Shown here: positions 35,208 through 43,499 of the stretch, piece by piece | Layout: each line of letters begins with the position of its first letter | How positions within the stretch are numbered: the stretch's first letter is position 1 | Source: Domibacillus sp. DTU_2020_1001157_1_SI_ALB_TIR_016 | GTDB taxonomy: Bacteria > Bacillota > Bacilli > Bacillales > Domibacillaceae | NCBI RefSeq assembly: GCF_032341995.1 | Contig: NZ_CP135439.1 | Span: forward strand, 744,001 to 808,000 | Reading direction: 5' to 3' | Length of the DNA stretch: 64,000 nucleotides | The notes under the pieces: generated by a model | The model's input: only the letters and a program-made list of their open reading frames with translations | The model's database searches: none | What the model was told of the DNA's origin: nothing | Program-made: the position numbers and the translations under genes

Positions 35208-36256
35208 ATCGTGCAGTGACGAACATTTCGATCCCAGCGATGATGGAAATTGGCGTGCAGGTGCTGGATTCTGTAGGCGAGCGGTTACGCCAGTATGGAT
35301 TTCAGCGTGTGACCATTATGTGGGATGGCTTTGTGGAAGCCTCATACGGACCCCGGCTTCTTTCCGCTTTACATGGCTGTTCAGTTGGGACGGTTCTTTT
35401 GGACGGAACGAGTGACATTCATGATATTACGGAGAGGGCGTTTCAATTAACGGCAAGCGATGTTGTCATTGGCATGGGCGGCGGTGCGGTGATCGACATG
35501 GCAAAGTACACCGCCTTCTTGCGGAAGCTGCCCGTTATCAGCATTCCTACAGCCGCTTCAAACGACGGATTCGCAAGCAGCGGCTGTTCTTTAATGGTTA
35601 ATGGAAAAAAAACGAGCGTACCAGCTAAAATTCCATTTGGCATTGTAGCAGAACTGACTATTTTGGAGCAGGCACCGGCCCCGTTTATTCTGGCGGGAAT
35701 TGGCGATCTGCTGTCGAATATTACAGCCTTATACGACTGGCAGTTTGAAGCAGAACAAGGGGCAGCAGAAGTAAATGCTTTTGCGGAAATGCTCAGTAAA
35801 AAAGCGGTTAACAGCTTCATCCGCACGCCTATGGCAGACATTCATGCCCCTATTCTACTGAAAGAGCTGATCAGCTCGATGACGATGAGCGGGATTGCCA
35901 CTGAAATCAGCGGCTCAAGCGCTCCCATCAGCGGTTCAGAGCACTTGATTTCACACGCGCTTGACCAATGGGCAGAAAAGCCGCAAATGCACGGCATTCA
36001 AGTCGGTGTCGCTGCTTACATTATGTCGCTTGTGCAGGAGCATCGGTACGAGAGAATGCACAAGGTATTTTCGCGTACAGGCTTTTTTGATTATGTAAAA
36101 ACCATTGGAATGAAGCGGTCTGAATTTCTGATGGCTATTGACCGGGCACCTGGAATAAAGCCGAGCCGCCGCACGTACTTGCATGAAGAAGTATACAGAG
36201 AAAAAGCGAAGCAAATAGTTGAGCAGAATTCGACATTGAAAGAGATTTTGCATTAA
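35204..36256 (+). CDS. Iron/zinc-containing sn-glycerol-1-phosphate dehydrogenase family protein, AraM/EgsA-like
   Basis: This 350-residue protein belongs to the glycerol-1-phosphate dehydrogenase branch of the iron-containing alcohol dehydrogenases. It shows the nucleotide motif VIGMGGGAVIDMAKYTA, the substrate segment IPTAASNDGFASSGCS, and metal-binding His residues in SGSEHLISHALDQ and MHGIQVGVA. Bacillus AraM makes sn-glycerol 1-phosphate from dihydroxyacetone phosphate with NADH. Dihydroxyacetone phosphate is a product of rhamnose breakdown in this organism. The Rex site upstream fits an NADH-consuming enzyme. Confidence 0.78.
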   Translation: MNRAVTNISIPAMMEIGVQVLDSVGERLRQYGFQRVTIMWDGFVEASYGPRLLSALHGCSVGTVLLDGTSDIHDITERAFQLTASDVVIGMGGGAVIDMAKYTAFLRKLPVISIPTAASNDGFASSGCSLMVNGKKTSVPAKIPFGIVAELTILEQAPAPFILAGIGDLLSNITALYDWQFEAEQGAAEVNAFAEMLSKKAVNSFIRTPMADIHAPILLKELISSMTMSGIATEISGSSAPISGSEHLISHALDQWAEKPQMHGIQVGVAAYIMSLVQEHRYERMHKVFSRTGFFDYVKTIGMKRSEFLMAIDRAPGIKPSRRTYLHEEVYREKAKQIVEQNSTLKEILH

Positions 36257-36268
36257 GGGAAAAACGGT

Positions 36269-36324
36269 TGTTTTTTCGACAAAGATTCTCTATAGTGATG
36301 AAGTAATAACATCTGTAAAGACAG
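36269..36324 (+). promoter_or_regulatory. niaP promoter and candidate operator
   Basis: TTGTTT at 36269-36274 and TATAGT at 36291-36296 are 16 bp apart. CTGTAAAGACAG at 36313-36324 is a palindrome just after the predicted start point and could bind the niacin repressor NiaR; no regulator gene is nearby. Confidence 0.4.
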
Positions 36325-36336
36325 GAGAAGGGATCA

Positions 36337-37536
36337 ATGGCAGAAAAAACAATTTCTCAGAAAAAACTGCTTGGCGTTGCCGGGCTCGGCTGGATGTTTG
36401 ATGCGATGGACGTCGGCATGCTGTCGTTTATTATCGCGGCGCTGAAAGTAGAGTGGGATTTAACGCCGCAACAAATGGGCTGGATCGGCAGCGTAAACTC
36501 TATTGGTATGGCAGTGGGTGCGCTCGTATTTGGCATTTATGCCGACCGGATCGGCCGAAAAAATATTTTCATTATTACATTGTTGATGTTTTCACTGGCA
36601 AGCGGATTATCCGCCCTGACAACGACGCTTACTGTTTTCTTATTGTTACGCTTTTTCGTTGGAATGGGCTTGGGCGGCGAGCTGCCGGTCGCTTCTACAC
36701 TTGTATCAGAAAGCGTTCCGGCGAAGGATCGCGGCCGTGTGGTTGTGCTGCTTGAAAGCTTTTGGGCATTGGGCTGGCTGCTGGCTGCTGTCATCTCGTA
36801 CTTTGTTATTCCATCCTATGGATGGCAGACGGCTCTCGTTATTGGGGCACTGCCGGCGCTTTACGCGCTGTACTTAAGGTTAAAGCTGCCAGATTCGCCG
36901 GCGTTTTCCCCGTCTAAAGTTGAAAAACGGACGATTGGGCAAAATATTCGCGATGTATGGTCGAAAAAGCATGCACGGTCTACACTCGTACTATGGGTCG
37001 TATGGTTTACGGTCGTGTTTTCTTATTACGGCATGTTTTTATGGCTGCCGAGTGTAATGGTGATAAAAGGTTTTGATTTAATTCAAAGCTTCGGATATGT
37101 CCTTGTTATGACTCTGGCACAGCTGCCTGGCTACTTTACGGCTGCCTGGCTGATTGAACGGGCGGGCCGGAAGTTTGTTTTAGTTGTTTATCTGCTTGGC
37201 ACAGCTGCTTCTGCTCTTGTATTTGGAAATGCTGAATCAACTGCAGTATTGATTGCCTCAGGAATGCTTCTCTCATTCTTTAACCTGGGGGCGTGGGGAG
37301 CACTATATGCATACACGCCAGAACAGTACCCAGCTGTTATCCGTGGTACCGGATCCGGCATGGCGGCTTCTGTTGGGCGAATTGGCGGTATTTTAGGTCC
37401 GCTTTTAGTTGGCTCGCTTGTTGCGTCCGGCCAGTCGATCGGCTTTGTGTTTGGCTTATTTTGCGTAAGTATTGTTATCGGCGTACTTGTGCTGGCTCTG
37501 CTTGGGCGTGAAACAAAACAAACGGAACTCGAATGA
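36337..37536 (+). CDS. niaP: Niacin transporter, MFS family
   Basis: This 399-residue protein with about twelve membrane helices aligns by eye along its whole length with B. subtilis NiaP (YceI). The N-terminus KKLLGVAGLGWMFDAMDVG, then WIGSVNSIGMA, LGGELPVASTLVSE, FSYYGMFLWLPSVM, NLGAWGALYAYTPEQYP and the very end ETKQTELE are all characteristic. It imports niacin for NAD synthesis. It is a single gene between the Rex-controlled operon and a small ORF, behind CAGGAGAAGGG. Confidence 0.88.
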   Translation: MAEKTISQKKLLGVAGLGWMFDAMDVGMLSFIIAALKVEWDLTPQQMGWIGSVNSIGMAVGALVFGIYADRIGRKNIFIITLLMFSLASGLSALTTTLTVFLLLRFFVGMGLGGELPVASTLVSESVPAKDRGRVVVLLESFWALGWLLAAVISYFVIPSYGWQTALVIGALPALYALYLRLKLPDSPAFSPSKVEKRTIGQNIRDVWSKKHARSTLVLWVVWFTVVFSYYGMFLWLPSVMVIKGFDLIQSFGYVLVMTLAQLPGYFTAAWLIERAGRKFVLVVYLLGTAASALVFGNAESTAVLIASGMLLSFFNLGAWGALYAYTPEQYPAVIRGTGSGMAASVGRIGGILGPLLVGSLVASGQSIGFVFGLFCVSIVIGVLVLALLGRETKQTELE

Positions 37537-37659
37537 ATGTCTTTTATGTTTCACTCGTTCATCAAACCGTAATGTAACTTAACTCCATTGTCACACGTGT
37601 GTAACTGTCCGGCGCTATACTAACCTCATGAGATTACGTGAGAGGGGCGTATAGCAGAA

Positions 37660-37776
37660 ATGAGCTTTTTTCTTATCATGTTTGTAGCATTTATTGTTGC
37701 GATTGCCATCGCCAGCGGCGGGCTTCATTTGCTGTTTAAACAGCTAAATCAATATTTAGATCAAAACAAACGTTAA
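37660..37776 (+). CDS. Small single-helix membrane protein (38 aa)
   Basis: MSFFLIMFVAFIVAIAIA starts one transmembrane helix, followed by a polar tail ending QNKR. The ATG follows GAGAGGGGCG with good spacing, a TATACT -10 lies at 37616-37621, and a perfect terminator follows immediately. The family is unknown to me. Confidence 0.65.
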   Translation: MSFFLIMFVAFIVAIAIASGGLHLLFKQLNQYLDQNKR

Positions 37777-37780
37777 TATA

Positions 37781-37811
37781 AAAAAACCGCCCCATAACGG
37801 CGGTTTTTTTC
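37781..37811. terminator. Bidirectional terminator
   Basis: AAAAAACCGCC pairs with GGCGGTTTTTT around CCATAAC-type loop bases; it serves the small membrane gene and the convergent gene. Confidence 0.85.
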
Positions 37812-37812
37812 T

Positions 37813-38055
37813 TTATGCCAGAAAAACAAAAAAGAAGGTAACGAAAAAAACAAGGGCAAACAATACAACGAAAATAGTCCGCTGTTTTTTCTCTGCTTCT
37901 TTCATAAAAAGATCTTCAATCGTCATAAAAATAGCGATAACTGCTACAAGTAGCGCGAATCGGCTCCAGCCGCCCGGATAAGCGGAAATTCCGTAAAAAA
38001 GCGCAAAAATAATTAATACGATGCGATATATGAGCCGGAATGACCATGTTTTCAA
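37813..38055 (-). CDS. Hypothetical small membrane protein (80 aa)
   Basis: Three hydrophobic segments are visible: IVLIIFALFYGISAY, FALLVAVIAIFMTI and TIFVVLFALVFFVTFFFVFLA, with a short charged loop (EDLFMKEAEKKQR) between the second and third. The upstream AAAAGGAAGTG is an adequate ribosome site. I do not recognise the family; small three-helix proteins like this occur in many Bacillaceae. Confidence 0.65.
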   Translation of the reverse strand: MKTWSFRLIYRIVLIIFALFYGISAYPGGWSRFALLVAVIAIFMTIEDLFMKEAEKKQRTIFVVLFALVFFVTFFFVFLA

Positions 38056-38197
38056 TCCATCACTTCCTTTTAGTTACTATTTTACGAAAAGATCTTATAT
38101 AAGTACAGTTAAGTGGGTAAAATGTCACATATATACGGAAGAAAATGTCCATGTTACAATAGATTGAAAAAACATGTCAAAATGAGGGATCACGCTT

Positions 38198-39856
38198 ATG
38201 AACTTGCCAAATGACCTTGTACACCCGAAAGTGGCGTTAACAAAAAATATGGAATTGATAAGTGGAACCCACATTTTGTATTTATATGCAGATCAGGAAA
38301 AGTACTGGGAAAATATATTTTCCTTCACCATAACGGGTTTAGAGCTGAAGCATCAGGTGATCCTGCTTGAGTCGGCGGAAAAGATTGAGAAAATCAAACA
38401 GCAGCTTGCTCAAAAAGGGTTCTCGGATGAACAAATCGCCTCAATTGGATTTATAGACCACTGCCAATTTTATAACACCTATCAATCATTTGAAACCGAA
38501 ACGGTGCTGCAGGGGCTTGATGACGCTGTTCGTCATTATGTAGCGAACGGCGCACCTATTCGTATATGGAGCCGTGTGATATGGCGTGAAGATGTAGACT
38601 GCGATAAGGAAATTCCGCTTTATGAACAAAAGGCCAACGCCGTTTTAAAACCGTTCCACGTATTCACAGTCTGTGCGTATGATGGCAATGATGTTTCGGC
38701 AAACTTCTCTTTAAAGCTGATGAAGGGTCACTCGCATATTATGACAGATAACGAGATTACAAATTCACCGTATTATGAAAGTGAACAAAACACACCCTCT
38801 CTATTTATAGAAGACTTTTTGCAGGAAAAAGTCCAGCACTATAAACATTTAATCAACGAGATGCCTGATGCTGTTTTTATTTTTTCGGCTGAGAAAGTGG
38901 TGTATGGAAATTATACCGCTTTAAAGATGCTGAATTGCAAAGAAAGTGATTTGCAGCATGCGACCATTTGGGACTTATTCACAAAGGAATATCATCCTCT
39001 TATTTACGAAAATACAGAAAAACTTTTGCGAAACAATAGAGTACCGCTTGAGGAAATGAAAATAAAAACGTATGATGGCCAAATTTTAGATGTTGAGGTG
39101 GCGACTTTTCCTTTTTCATTTGATATTGAAAAAGATTTTACGGTCATTGCCATTATCCGCAGCATTCAGGATCGCAAAGCTCATCAGCAGCTGACTATTA
39201 AAACAGAAAAGCTCAGCCTTGCCGGACAGCTTGCTGCGTCGATTGCCCATGAAGTGCGCAACCCGCTGACTTCGATTAAGGGGTTTATTAAGCTGGCCCG
39301 TGAAGATGCCATGCATGATGCATATTACACGATTATCGAAGAAGAGATTGACCGGATTGAAACGATCGCGAGTGAGCTGCTTGTGCTCGGCAAGCCGATG
39401 TCGGTTGAAATTGAAACGTGCGATGCCGGCAAAATGCTGAAAGACGTATCGATGCTGCTTCAATCACAGGCAGTAATGCGGAAAATTGACATTCAGTACA
39501 GTGACATAGAACCGGATTGCTTTGTTCGGTGTAATGCCGGGCAGATGAAGCAGGTGTTTATTAATATTATAAAAAATGCAATTGAAGCGATGGAAAACGG
39601 CGGAGTAATACGCACTTCGGCACGTTTAAACGGTGAAAAAGTGGAAATTGTGATTACCGATGAAGGAAAAGGGATGCCGGAAAGCGTATTAAAAAAGCTG
39701 GGTGAACCTTTTTATTCGACAAAGGAAGATGGGACAGGCCTCGGATTAATGGTTTGTTTTAATATTGTCGAGCAATATGAAGGAATTATCCGCGTTGAAT
39801 CTACGGTGGACAAAGGGACAGCTTTTACAATCGAGCTGCCGCTTGTTTCGGTTTAA
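38198..39856 (+). CDS. Cytosolic histidine kinase with MEDS and PAS domains (phosphorelay type)
   Basis: This 552-residue kinase has no membrane segment. Residues about 15-185 resemble the MEDS sensor domain, with GTHILYLYADQEKYWENIFSFTITGLE. A PAS domain (about 210-330) follows. The HisKA domain holds His351 in IAHEVRNPLTSIKGFI. The ATPase has NIIKNAIEAM, DEGKGMP and GTGLGLMVC. The HisKA block is of the sporulation-kinase (KinA-E) type, so it may feed Spo0F/Spo0A. No partner regulator gene is adjacent in the right style, which is normal for phosphorelay kinases. AATGAGGG lies upstream of the ATG. Confidence 0.82.
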   Translation: MNLPNDLVHPKVALTKNMELISGTHILYLYADQEKYWENIFSFTITGLELKHQVILLESAEKIEKIKQQLAQKGFSDEQIASIGFIDHCQFYNTYQSFETETVLQGLDDAVRHYVANGAPIRIWSRVIWREDVDCDKEIPLYEQKANAVLKPFHVFTVCAYDGNDVSANFSLKLMKGHSHIMTDNEITNSPYYESEQNTPSLFIEDFLQEKVQHYKHLINEMPDAVFIFSAEKVVYGNYTALKMLNCKESDLQHATIWDLFTKEYHPLIYENTEKLLRNNRVPLEEMKIKTYDGQILDVEVATFPFSFDIEKDFTVIAIIRSIQDRKAHQQLTIKTEKLSLAGQLAASIAHEVRNPLTSIKGFIKLAREDAMHDAYYTIIEEEIDRIETIASELLVLGKPMSVEIETCDAGKMLKDVSMLLQSQAVMRKIDIQYSDIEPDCFVRCNAGQMKQVFINIIKNAIEAMENGGVIRTSARLNGEKVEIVITDEGKGMPESVLKKLGEPFYSTKEDGTGLGLMVCFNIVEQYEGIIRVESTVDKGTAFTIELPLVSV

Positions 39857-39881
39857 AGTCGTCTATTGAGGGCGTCTTTTT

Positions 39882-39915
39882 TTTTCACTCTTTTTTCATT
39901 AAAACATGGTATAAC
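39882..39915 (+). promoter_or_regulatory. Two-component system promoter with 11-bp-phased TTTTCAC repeats
   Basis: TTTTCACT at 39882-39889 and TTTTCATT at 39893-39900 start 11 bp apart. Exactly 9 bp after the second repeat is TATAAC (39910-39915). The same layout recurs at four other promoters, implying autoregulation by the response regulator encoded just downstream. Confidence 0.65.
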
Positions 39916-39941
39916 AAAAGAAGCGAAAGGAAGTGGATCGG

Positions 39942-40616
39942 ATGAATATATTGCTGGCAGAAGATGATTTGCAGCTTGGAGAATTAGTCAGCTTTATGCT
40001 GAAGAAAAAAGGCGGTTATGGGGTAGAATGGGTGAAAACAGGAGAAGATGCTTATGATTATGCATCCTCTGTTCATTATGACGTTCTCGTTTTAGACTGG
40101 ATGATGCCGAATGGCACTGGAGTAGAGGTATGCCGGGACCTGCGCAAAGAAGGATACGGTGGAGCCATTTTAATGCTGACGGCAAAGGATGCAGTAGAAG
40201 ACCGGGTGATGGGGCTTGATGCAGGAGCAGATGATTACCTGGTAAAGCCGTTTGAAATTGATGAGCTGCTTGCGCGGCTTAGGGCGCTTACCCGCCGCAA
40301 CTACGCCCCTATTGTGGAAGAAACGGTATCTATTCAAGGGGTAGAGCTGAACCGAAATAGCCAAACAATTCAAAAGAACGGCCAATCTATTCAGTTAAGC
40401 CCTCGTGAGTTCCAGCTTTTAGACCTGCTTGTGCAAAATAAAGGACAAGTATTAACCCGGGATGTTATGCTTGACCGCATTTGGGGATACGAGGCGGACG
40501 TAACGACCAAAACGATCGATGCAACGGTAAAGCTGCTGCGTAAAAAGCTCGATCTCGTTGACCGGCCGGATATTGTGCAAAGTGTACGGGGAGTCGGATA
40601 TAAAGTTGAAGAATAA
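39942..40616 (+). CDS. OmpR/PhoB-family response regulator
   Basis: This 224-residue regulator has a receiver domain (residues 1-115) with Asp8/9 acidic pocket residues, phospho-acceptor Asp52 in LVLDWMMPNG and Lys102 in DYLVKPF. It also has a winged-helix OmpR-type DNA-binding domain (about 127-222) with LSPREFQLLDLL, WGYEADVTTKTIDATVKLLRKKL and VRGVGYK. The ATG at 39942 is nine bases from AAAGGAAG; an in-frame GTG nine bases upstream overlaps that site. OmpR-type dimers bind direct repeats about 10-11 bp apart, matching the repeats at five promoters here. It is not an obvious CssR orthologue; YkoG-like is another possibility. Confidence 0.88.
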   Translation: MNILLAEDDLQLGELVSFMLKKKGGYGVEWVKTGEDAYDYASSVHYDVLVLDWMMPNGTGVEVCRDLRKEGYGGAILMLTAKDAVEDRVMGLDAGADDYLVKPFEIDELLARLRALTRRNYAPIVEETVSIQGVELNRNSQTIQKNGQSIQLSPREFQLLDLLVQNKGQVLTRDVMLDRIWGYEADVTTKTIDATVKLLRKKLDLVDRPDIVQSVRGVGYKVEE

Positions 40617-42006
40617 ATGGTTAAAGATAAACTGGTTCAAAAGCAGCAGCGACTTGTTTCAACAAACACAGCGGAAACTCACCATGCAGTACAGCAGCTT
40701 AATTATGCTGTTTCTCGTTCTTTTTATCGTGGTTGTATACACGCTGCTATATATCGTCATTCTGCGTGACCAGCATCGGGAGCTTGAACAGCTGACCCGG
40801 CAGGAAACGCGGGTGATCAGTGATTACTTAGCAGAGAGCGCCCGAAATGAATTGCAGGGAATCGGCAGCCAGGAGCTGGTGCTTGCCGGGGTTGACCAGT
40901 TTTTTTACTATGTGACAGATGCAGATGGAAATTTTGTAATGGGAAATGAAATGGTTCCGAATATACGGGAGGATTTGTTTTCGCTTGTGTCAGGCTGGGT
41001 GCCTGAACGCAATCAAATTCGTGAAGAAACCATACAGGTGAAATTTGATGAACGGCGTATTGGCGGAAAAGAAATTAAAGAACAGCCGAAATCCGATACA
41101 GTCCGGCTGATGATCGACGGCAGCCCGATTTTTTATAATGGACAGTTTGTCGGCATGATTTACATCGGCAAGGACATTTCTTTTGCGTATCAATTGTTTC
41201 AATGGCTGCTTGTTGTATTAGTCAGCTTAACGGTACTGTTTGCCGGCGTAGCGATTTTTATTAGCTCTGTAATGTCGAAAAAAGCGATGGGACCCATTTC
41301 AAATGCTTTTAACCGGCAGAAAGAGTTTGTCGGTGATGCTTCACATGAACTGCGGACGCCGCTCAGTGTCATGCTTTCATCTATTGATGCGATTCACATG
41401 ACAGACGGTGTTGAAGCAGATCCTTTTGCACAGAAACTACTGCGAAATATGAAGTCGGAAGTGAAAAGAATGACAGGGCTTGTCAGCGATCTGCTTGTAC
41501 TGGCCCGTGCTGATTCAGGCGGGGCAGAGCGTACATTGGCCAGCTTCGATGTGAGGGAAGAAGCTGACCGTGTGATCGAATCGCTGACACCGCATGCCGA
41601 AGCAAACGGTGTTTCGCTTGAGATAGAAACACCGGAAAGCCTGCCGGTCATGGGGGATCGGGAGCGATTAAAACAGCTTATGTACATTTTGCTGGATAAT
41701 GCAGTCAAGTATTCACCGGACGGAGGCAGGGTCAGCCTGCAATTATCAGAGGCCGCTCGTCACTGGACGATGAAAGTAACAGATGAAGGCATCGGTATTC
41801 ATCCTGATGATCAGCCTCGTATTTTTGACCGCTTTTACCGCTCTGATAAATCGCGCACCCGCACTGTCGGCGGGCATGGACTGGGCTTATCGATCGCCAA
41901 GTGGATTGTTGATATTCATCACGGCACCATTTCTGTAGAGAGTGAGCCGGAAAAGGGCAGTACATTTATTGTTACGATACCAAAAGAAAAAGCTGTTTCC
42001 GCGTAA
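40606..42006 (+). CDS. Membrane sensor histidine kinase
   Basis: This sensor has two membrane helices (near LIMLFLVLFIVVVYTLLYIVIL and WLLVVLVSLTVLFAGVAIFI) flanking an extracellular domain of about 140 residues. A HisKA domain follows with the phospho-accepting His (about residue 247) in GDASHELRTPLSVMLSS, then an ATPase with LLDNAVKYSPDGG, DEGIGIHPDDQ and GGHGLGLSIAKWI. The start is uncertain: TTG at 40606 overlaps the regulator stop by 11 bases and follows GGGGAGT, while an ATG at 40684 would lose the short cytoplasmic N-terminus. It is the partner of the preceding regulator. The stimulus is inferred to be envelope stress from the neighbouring htrA. Confidence 0.85.
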   Translation: MKNKWLKINWFKSSSDLFQQTQRKLTMQYSSLIMLFLVLFIVVVYTLLYIVILRDQHRELEQLTRQETRVISDYLAESARNELQGIGSQELVLAGVDQFFYYVTDADGNFVMGNEMVPNIREDLFSLVSGWVPERNQIREETIQVKFDERRIGGKEIKEQPKSDTVRLMIDGSPIFYNGQFVGMIYIGKDISFAYQLFQWLLVVLVSLTVLFAGVAIFISSVMSKKAMGPISNAFNRQKEFVGDASHELRTPLSVMLSSIDAIHMTDGVEADPFAQKLLRNMKSEVKRMTGLVSDLLVLARADSGGAERTLASFDVREEADRVIESLTPHAEANGVSLEIETPESLPVMGDRERLKQLMYILLDNAVKYSPDGGRVSLQLSEAARHWTMKVTDEGIGIHPDDQPRIFDRFYRSDKSRTRTVGGHGLGLSIAKWIVDIHHGTISVESEPEKGSTFIVTIPKEKAVSA

Positions 42007-42026
42007 TAGGGAAACAGCTTTTTTTG
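41989..42026 (+). terminator. Terminator overlapping the sensor kinase stop codon
   Basis: AAAGCTGTTTCC (last codons) pairs with GGAAACAGCTTT, followed by Ts. The stem begins inside the coding sequence. Confidence 0.85.
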
Positions 42027-42114
42027 TCGTTAACGGCCGTATGGCCAAGCCGTTTTTGGATGAGCGCAGGGAAGGATCGTCAACCAAAATGAAATAAAAA
42101 ATACTTTTTCTACA

Positions 42115-42148
42115 TTTTCACCGTCTTTTCACTTTTCTTTTCTACAAT
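42115..42148 (+). promoter_or_regulatory. htrA promoter with 11-bp-phased TTTTCAC repeats
   Basis: TTTTCACC at 42115-42122 and TTTTCACT at 42126-42133 start 11 bp apart, and TACAAT (42143-42148) begins after a 9-bp gap. I recall TTTTCACA-like octamers being described in B. subtilis htrA/htrB promoters under CssR. Confidence 0.7.
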
Positions 42149-42192
42149 AAAGTCAATTCAGTAAATCAATTACGCAAAAGGAGCAGATAAAC

Positions 42193-43422
42193 ATGGAGAC
42201 AGAAGAACGTTATACACCACAGCCAGAGAAAAAAGGAAAGGGCGGTTTCGTGAAAATGGCGGCCGCTTCATTTACGGGTGTTTTGGCCGGCGGCACAATG
42301 ATGTTTTATATGGCACCAGCTCTGCTTGATACCAATACAACAGCGACTGGAACAAAGTCGTCAAATACAGCAAATGAAATCACTGTACAGCCGGCATCAA
42401 CGGCTTCCTCTTCAGAAAATGATTTAATGTCCGCCATTGATTCGGTGAATGAAGCAGTCGTTGGTGTTGTGAATTTGCAGCAGCAAGAGCAATTTAACCC
42501 TTTTGGCAGTCAATCCATGGCTGCCACAGACGAAGATACAGAGGAAACAGAAGCTGGAACGGGCTCGGGAGTCATTTTCAAAAAAGGAGAAGATGTCAGC
42601 TATGTTGTCACGAATAACCATGTGGTGGAGGGAGCCGACACGGTGGAATTGGCGCTGGCAGGAGGCGAGCGGATTGATGCGGAGGTAGTCGGAACGGATG
42701 CACTGACGGATCTTGCTGTCTTAAAAATTTCCAGTGACCATGTTACAGAAGTCGCAGACTTTGGTGACTCAAGTGCCCTTAAATTAGGCCAGCAGGTAGC
42801 GGCAATTGGCAACCCGCTCGGACTGGATTTATCAAGTTCAGTTACGGAAGGGATTGTCAGCGGAATCGACCGGACTGTGCCGGTTTCGACCTCGGCGGGT
42901 GAATGGGAAGCAAATGTCATTCAAACCGATGCGGCGATCAACCCGGGAAACAGCGGCGGTGCGCTTATTAATAGTGCCGGCCAGGTGATTGGCATTAACA
43001 GCATGAAAATTGCTGAAGAAGGTGTAGAAGGGCTTGGTTTTGCCATCCCATCTGAGGATGCCGTCCCTGTTATTCAAGAATTGATGGAAGACGGGAAAGT
43101 GGACCGTCCGTACCTTGGAGTAGGCTTAGAAGATGTGAGTGCGTTATCACGCGAAGTTACAGAAAACCAGCTGAATTTGCCGACAAGTGTTACAAAAGGC
43201 ACCGTGGTTTCTCAAGTGGAAATGGGGTCATCAGCAGCAAAAGCCGGCTTTGAGGTCGGAGATGTAATTGTAAAGATTAATGATACAAAAGTGGCAGGCA
43301 CATCAGAATTCCGAAAGTACTTGTACAATAAAGCGAACATTGGCGACAAAGTTAACGTCACCATTTATCGAGATGGCAAGGAGCAAACGATTTCCATGAC
43401 GTTATCCACACAAAGTGAATAA
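42193..43422 (+). CDS. htrA: HtrA-type membrane-anchored serine protease/chaperone
   Basis: This 409-residue protein has a cytoplasmic basic N-terminus, one membrane anchor (about residues 20-42), and a Ser/Thr-rich linker. The S1C trypsin-like domain has the triad His143 (NNHVVEG), Asp173 (TDLAVL) and Ser254 (GNSGGAL). A single C-terminal PDZ domain (about 305-400) contains GTVVSQVEMGSSAAKAGFEVGDVIVKIND. HtrA degrades or refolds damaged secreted proteins at the outer face of the membrane. The promoter carries the phased repeats shared with the adjacent two-component operon, so control by that system is likely. Confidence 0.9.
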   Translation: METEERYTPQPEKKGKGGFVKMAAASFTGVLAGGTMMFYMAPALLDTNTTATGTKSSNTANEITVQPASTASSSENDLMSAIDSVNEAVVGVVNLQQQEQFNPFGSQSMAATDEDTEETEAGTGSGVIFKKGEDVSYVVTNNHVVEGADTVELALAGGERIDAEVVGTDALTDLAVLKISSDHVTEVADFGDSSALKLGQQVAAIGNPLGLDLSSSVTEGIVSGIDRTVPVSTSAGEWEANVIQTDAAINPGNSGGALINSAGQVIGINSMKIAEEGVEGLGFAIPSEDAVPVIQELMEDGKVDRPYLGVGLEDVSALSREVTENQLNLPTSVTKGTVVSQVEMGSSAAKAGFEVGDVIVKINDTKVAGTSEFRKYLYNKANIGDKVNVTIYRDGKEQTISMTLSTQSE

Positions 43423-43456
43423 CTTTCACCGATTTTTCACCAAGGCTGGTTACAGT
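43423..43456 (+). promoter_or_regulatory. Promoter with phased repeats before the helical-repeat protein gene
   Basis: CTTTCACC at 43423-43430 and TTTTCACC at 43434-43441 start 11 bp apart, and TACAGT (43451-43456) follows after 9 bp. The first repeat touches the htrA stop codon. Confidence 0.68.
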
Positions 43457-43499
43457 ATGAGCAGGGCTGGAAAAGCCCAAATCAAAAGGAGGAAAGTGA

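Noticed and set aside
39942..42006. Two-component system as a direct CssRS orthologue
   Set aside because: The receiver and DNA-binding sequences do not resemble CssR as I remember it, and gene order differs; only the target htrA and the octamers are similar.
43402..43410. TTATCCACA (DnaA box) within the end of htrA
   Set aside because: A single isolated 9-mer inside a coding sequence, with no cluster or origin features nearby.
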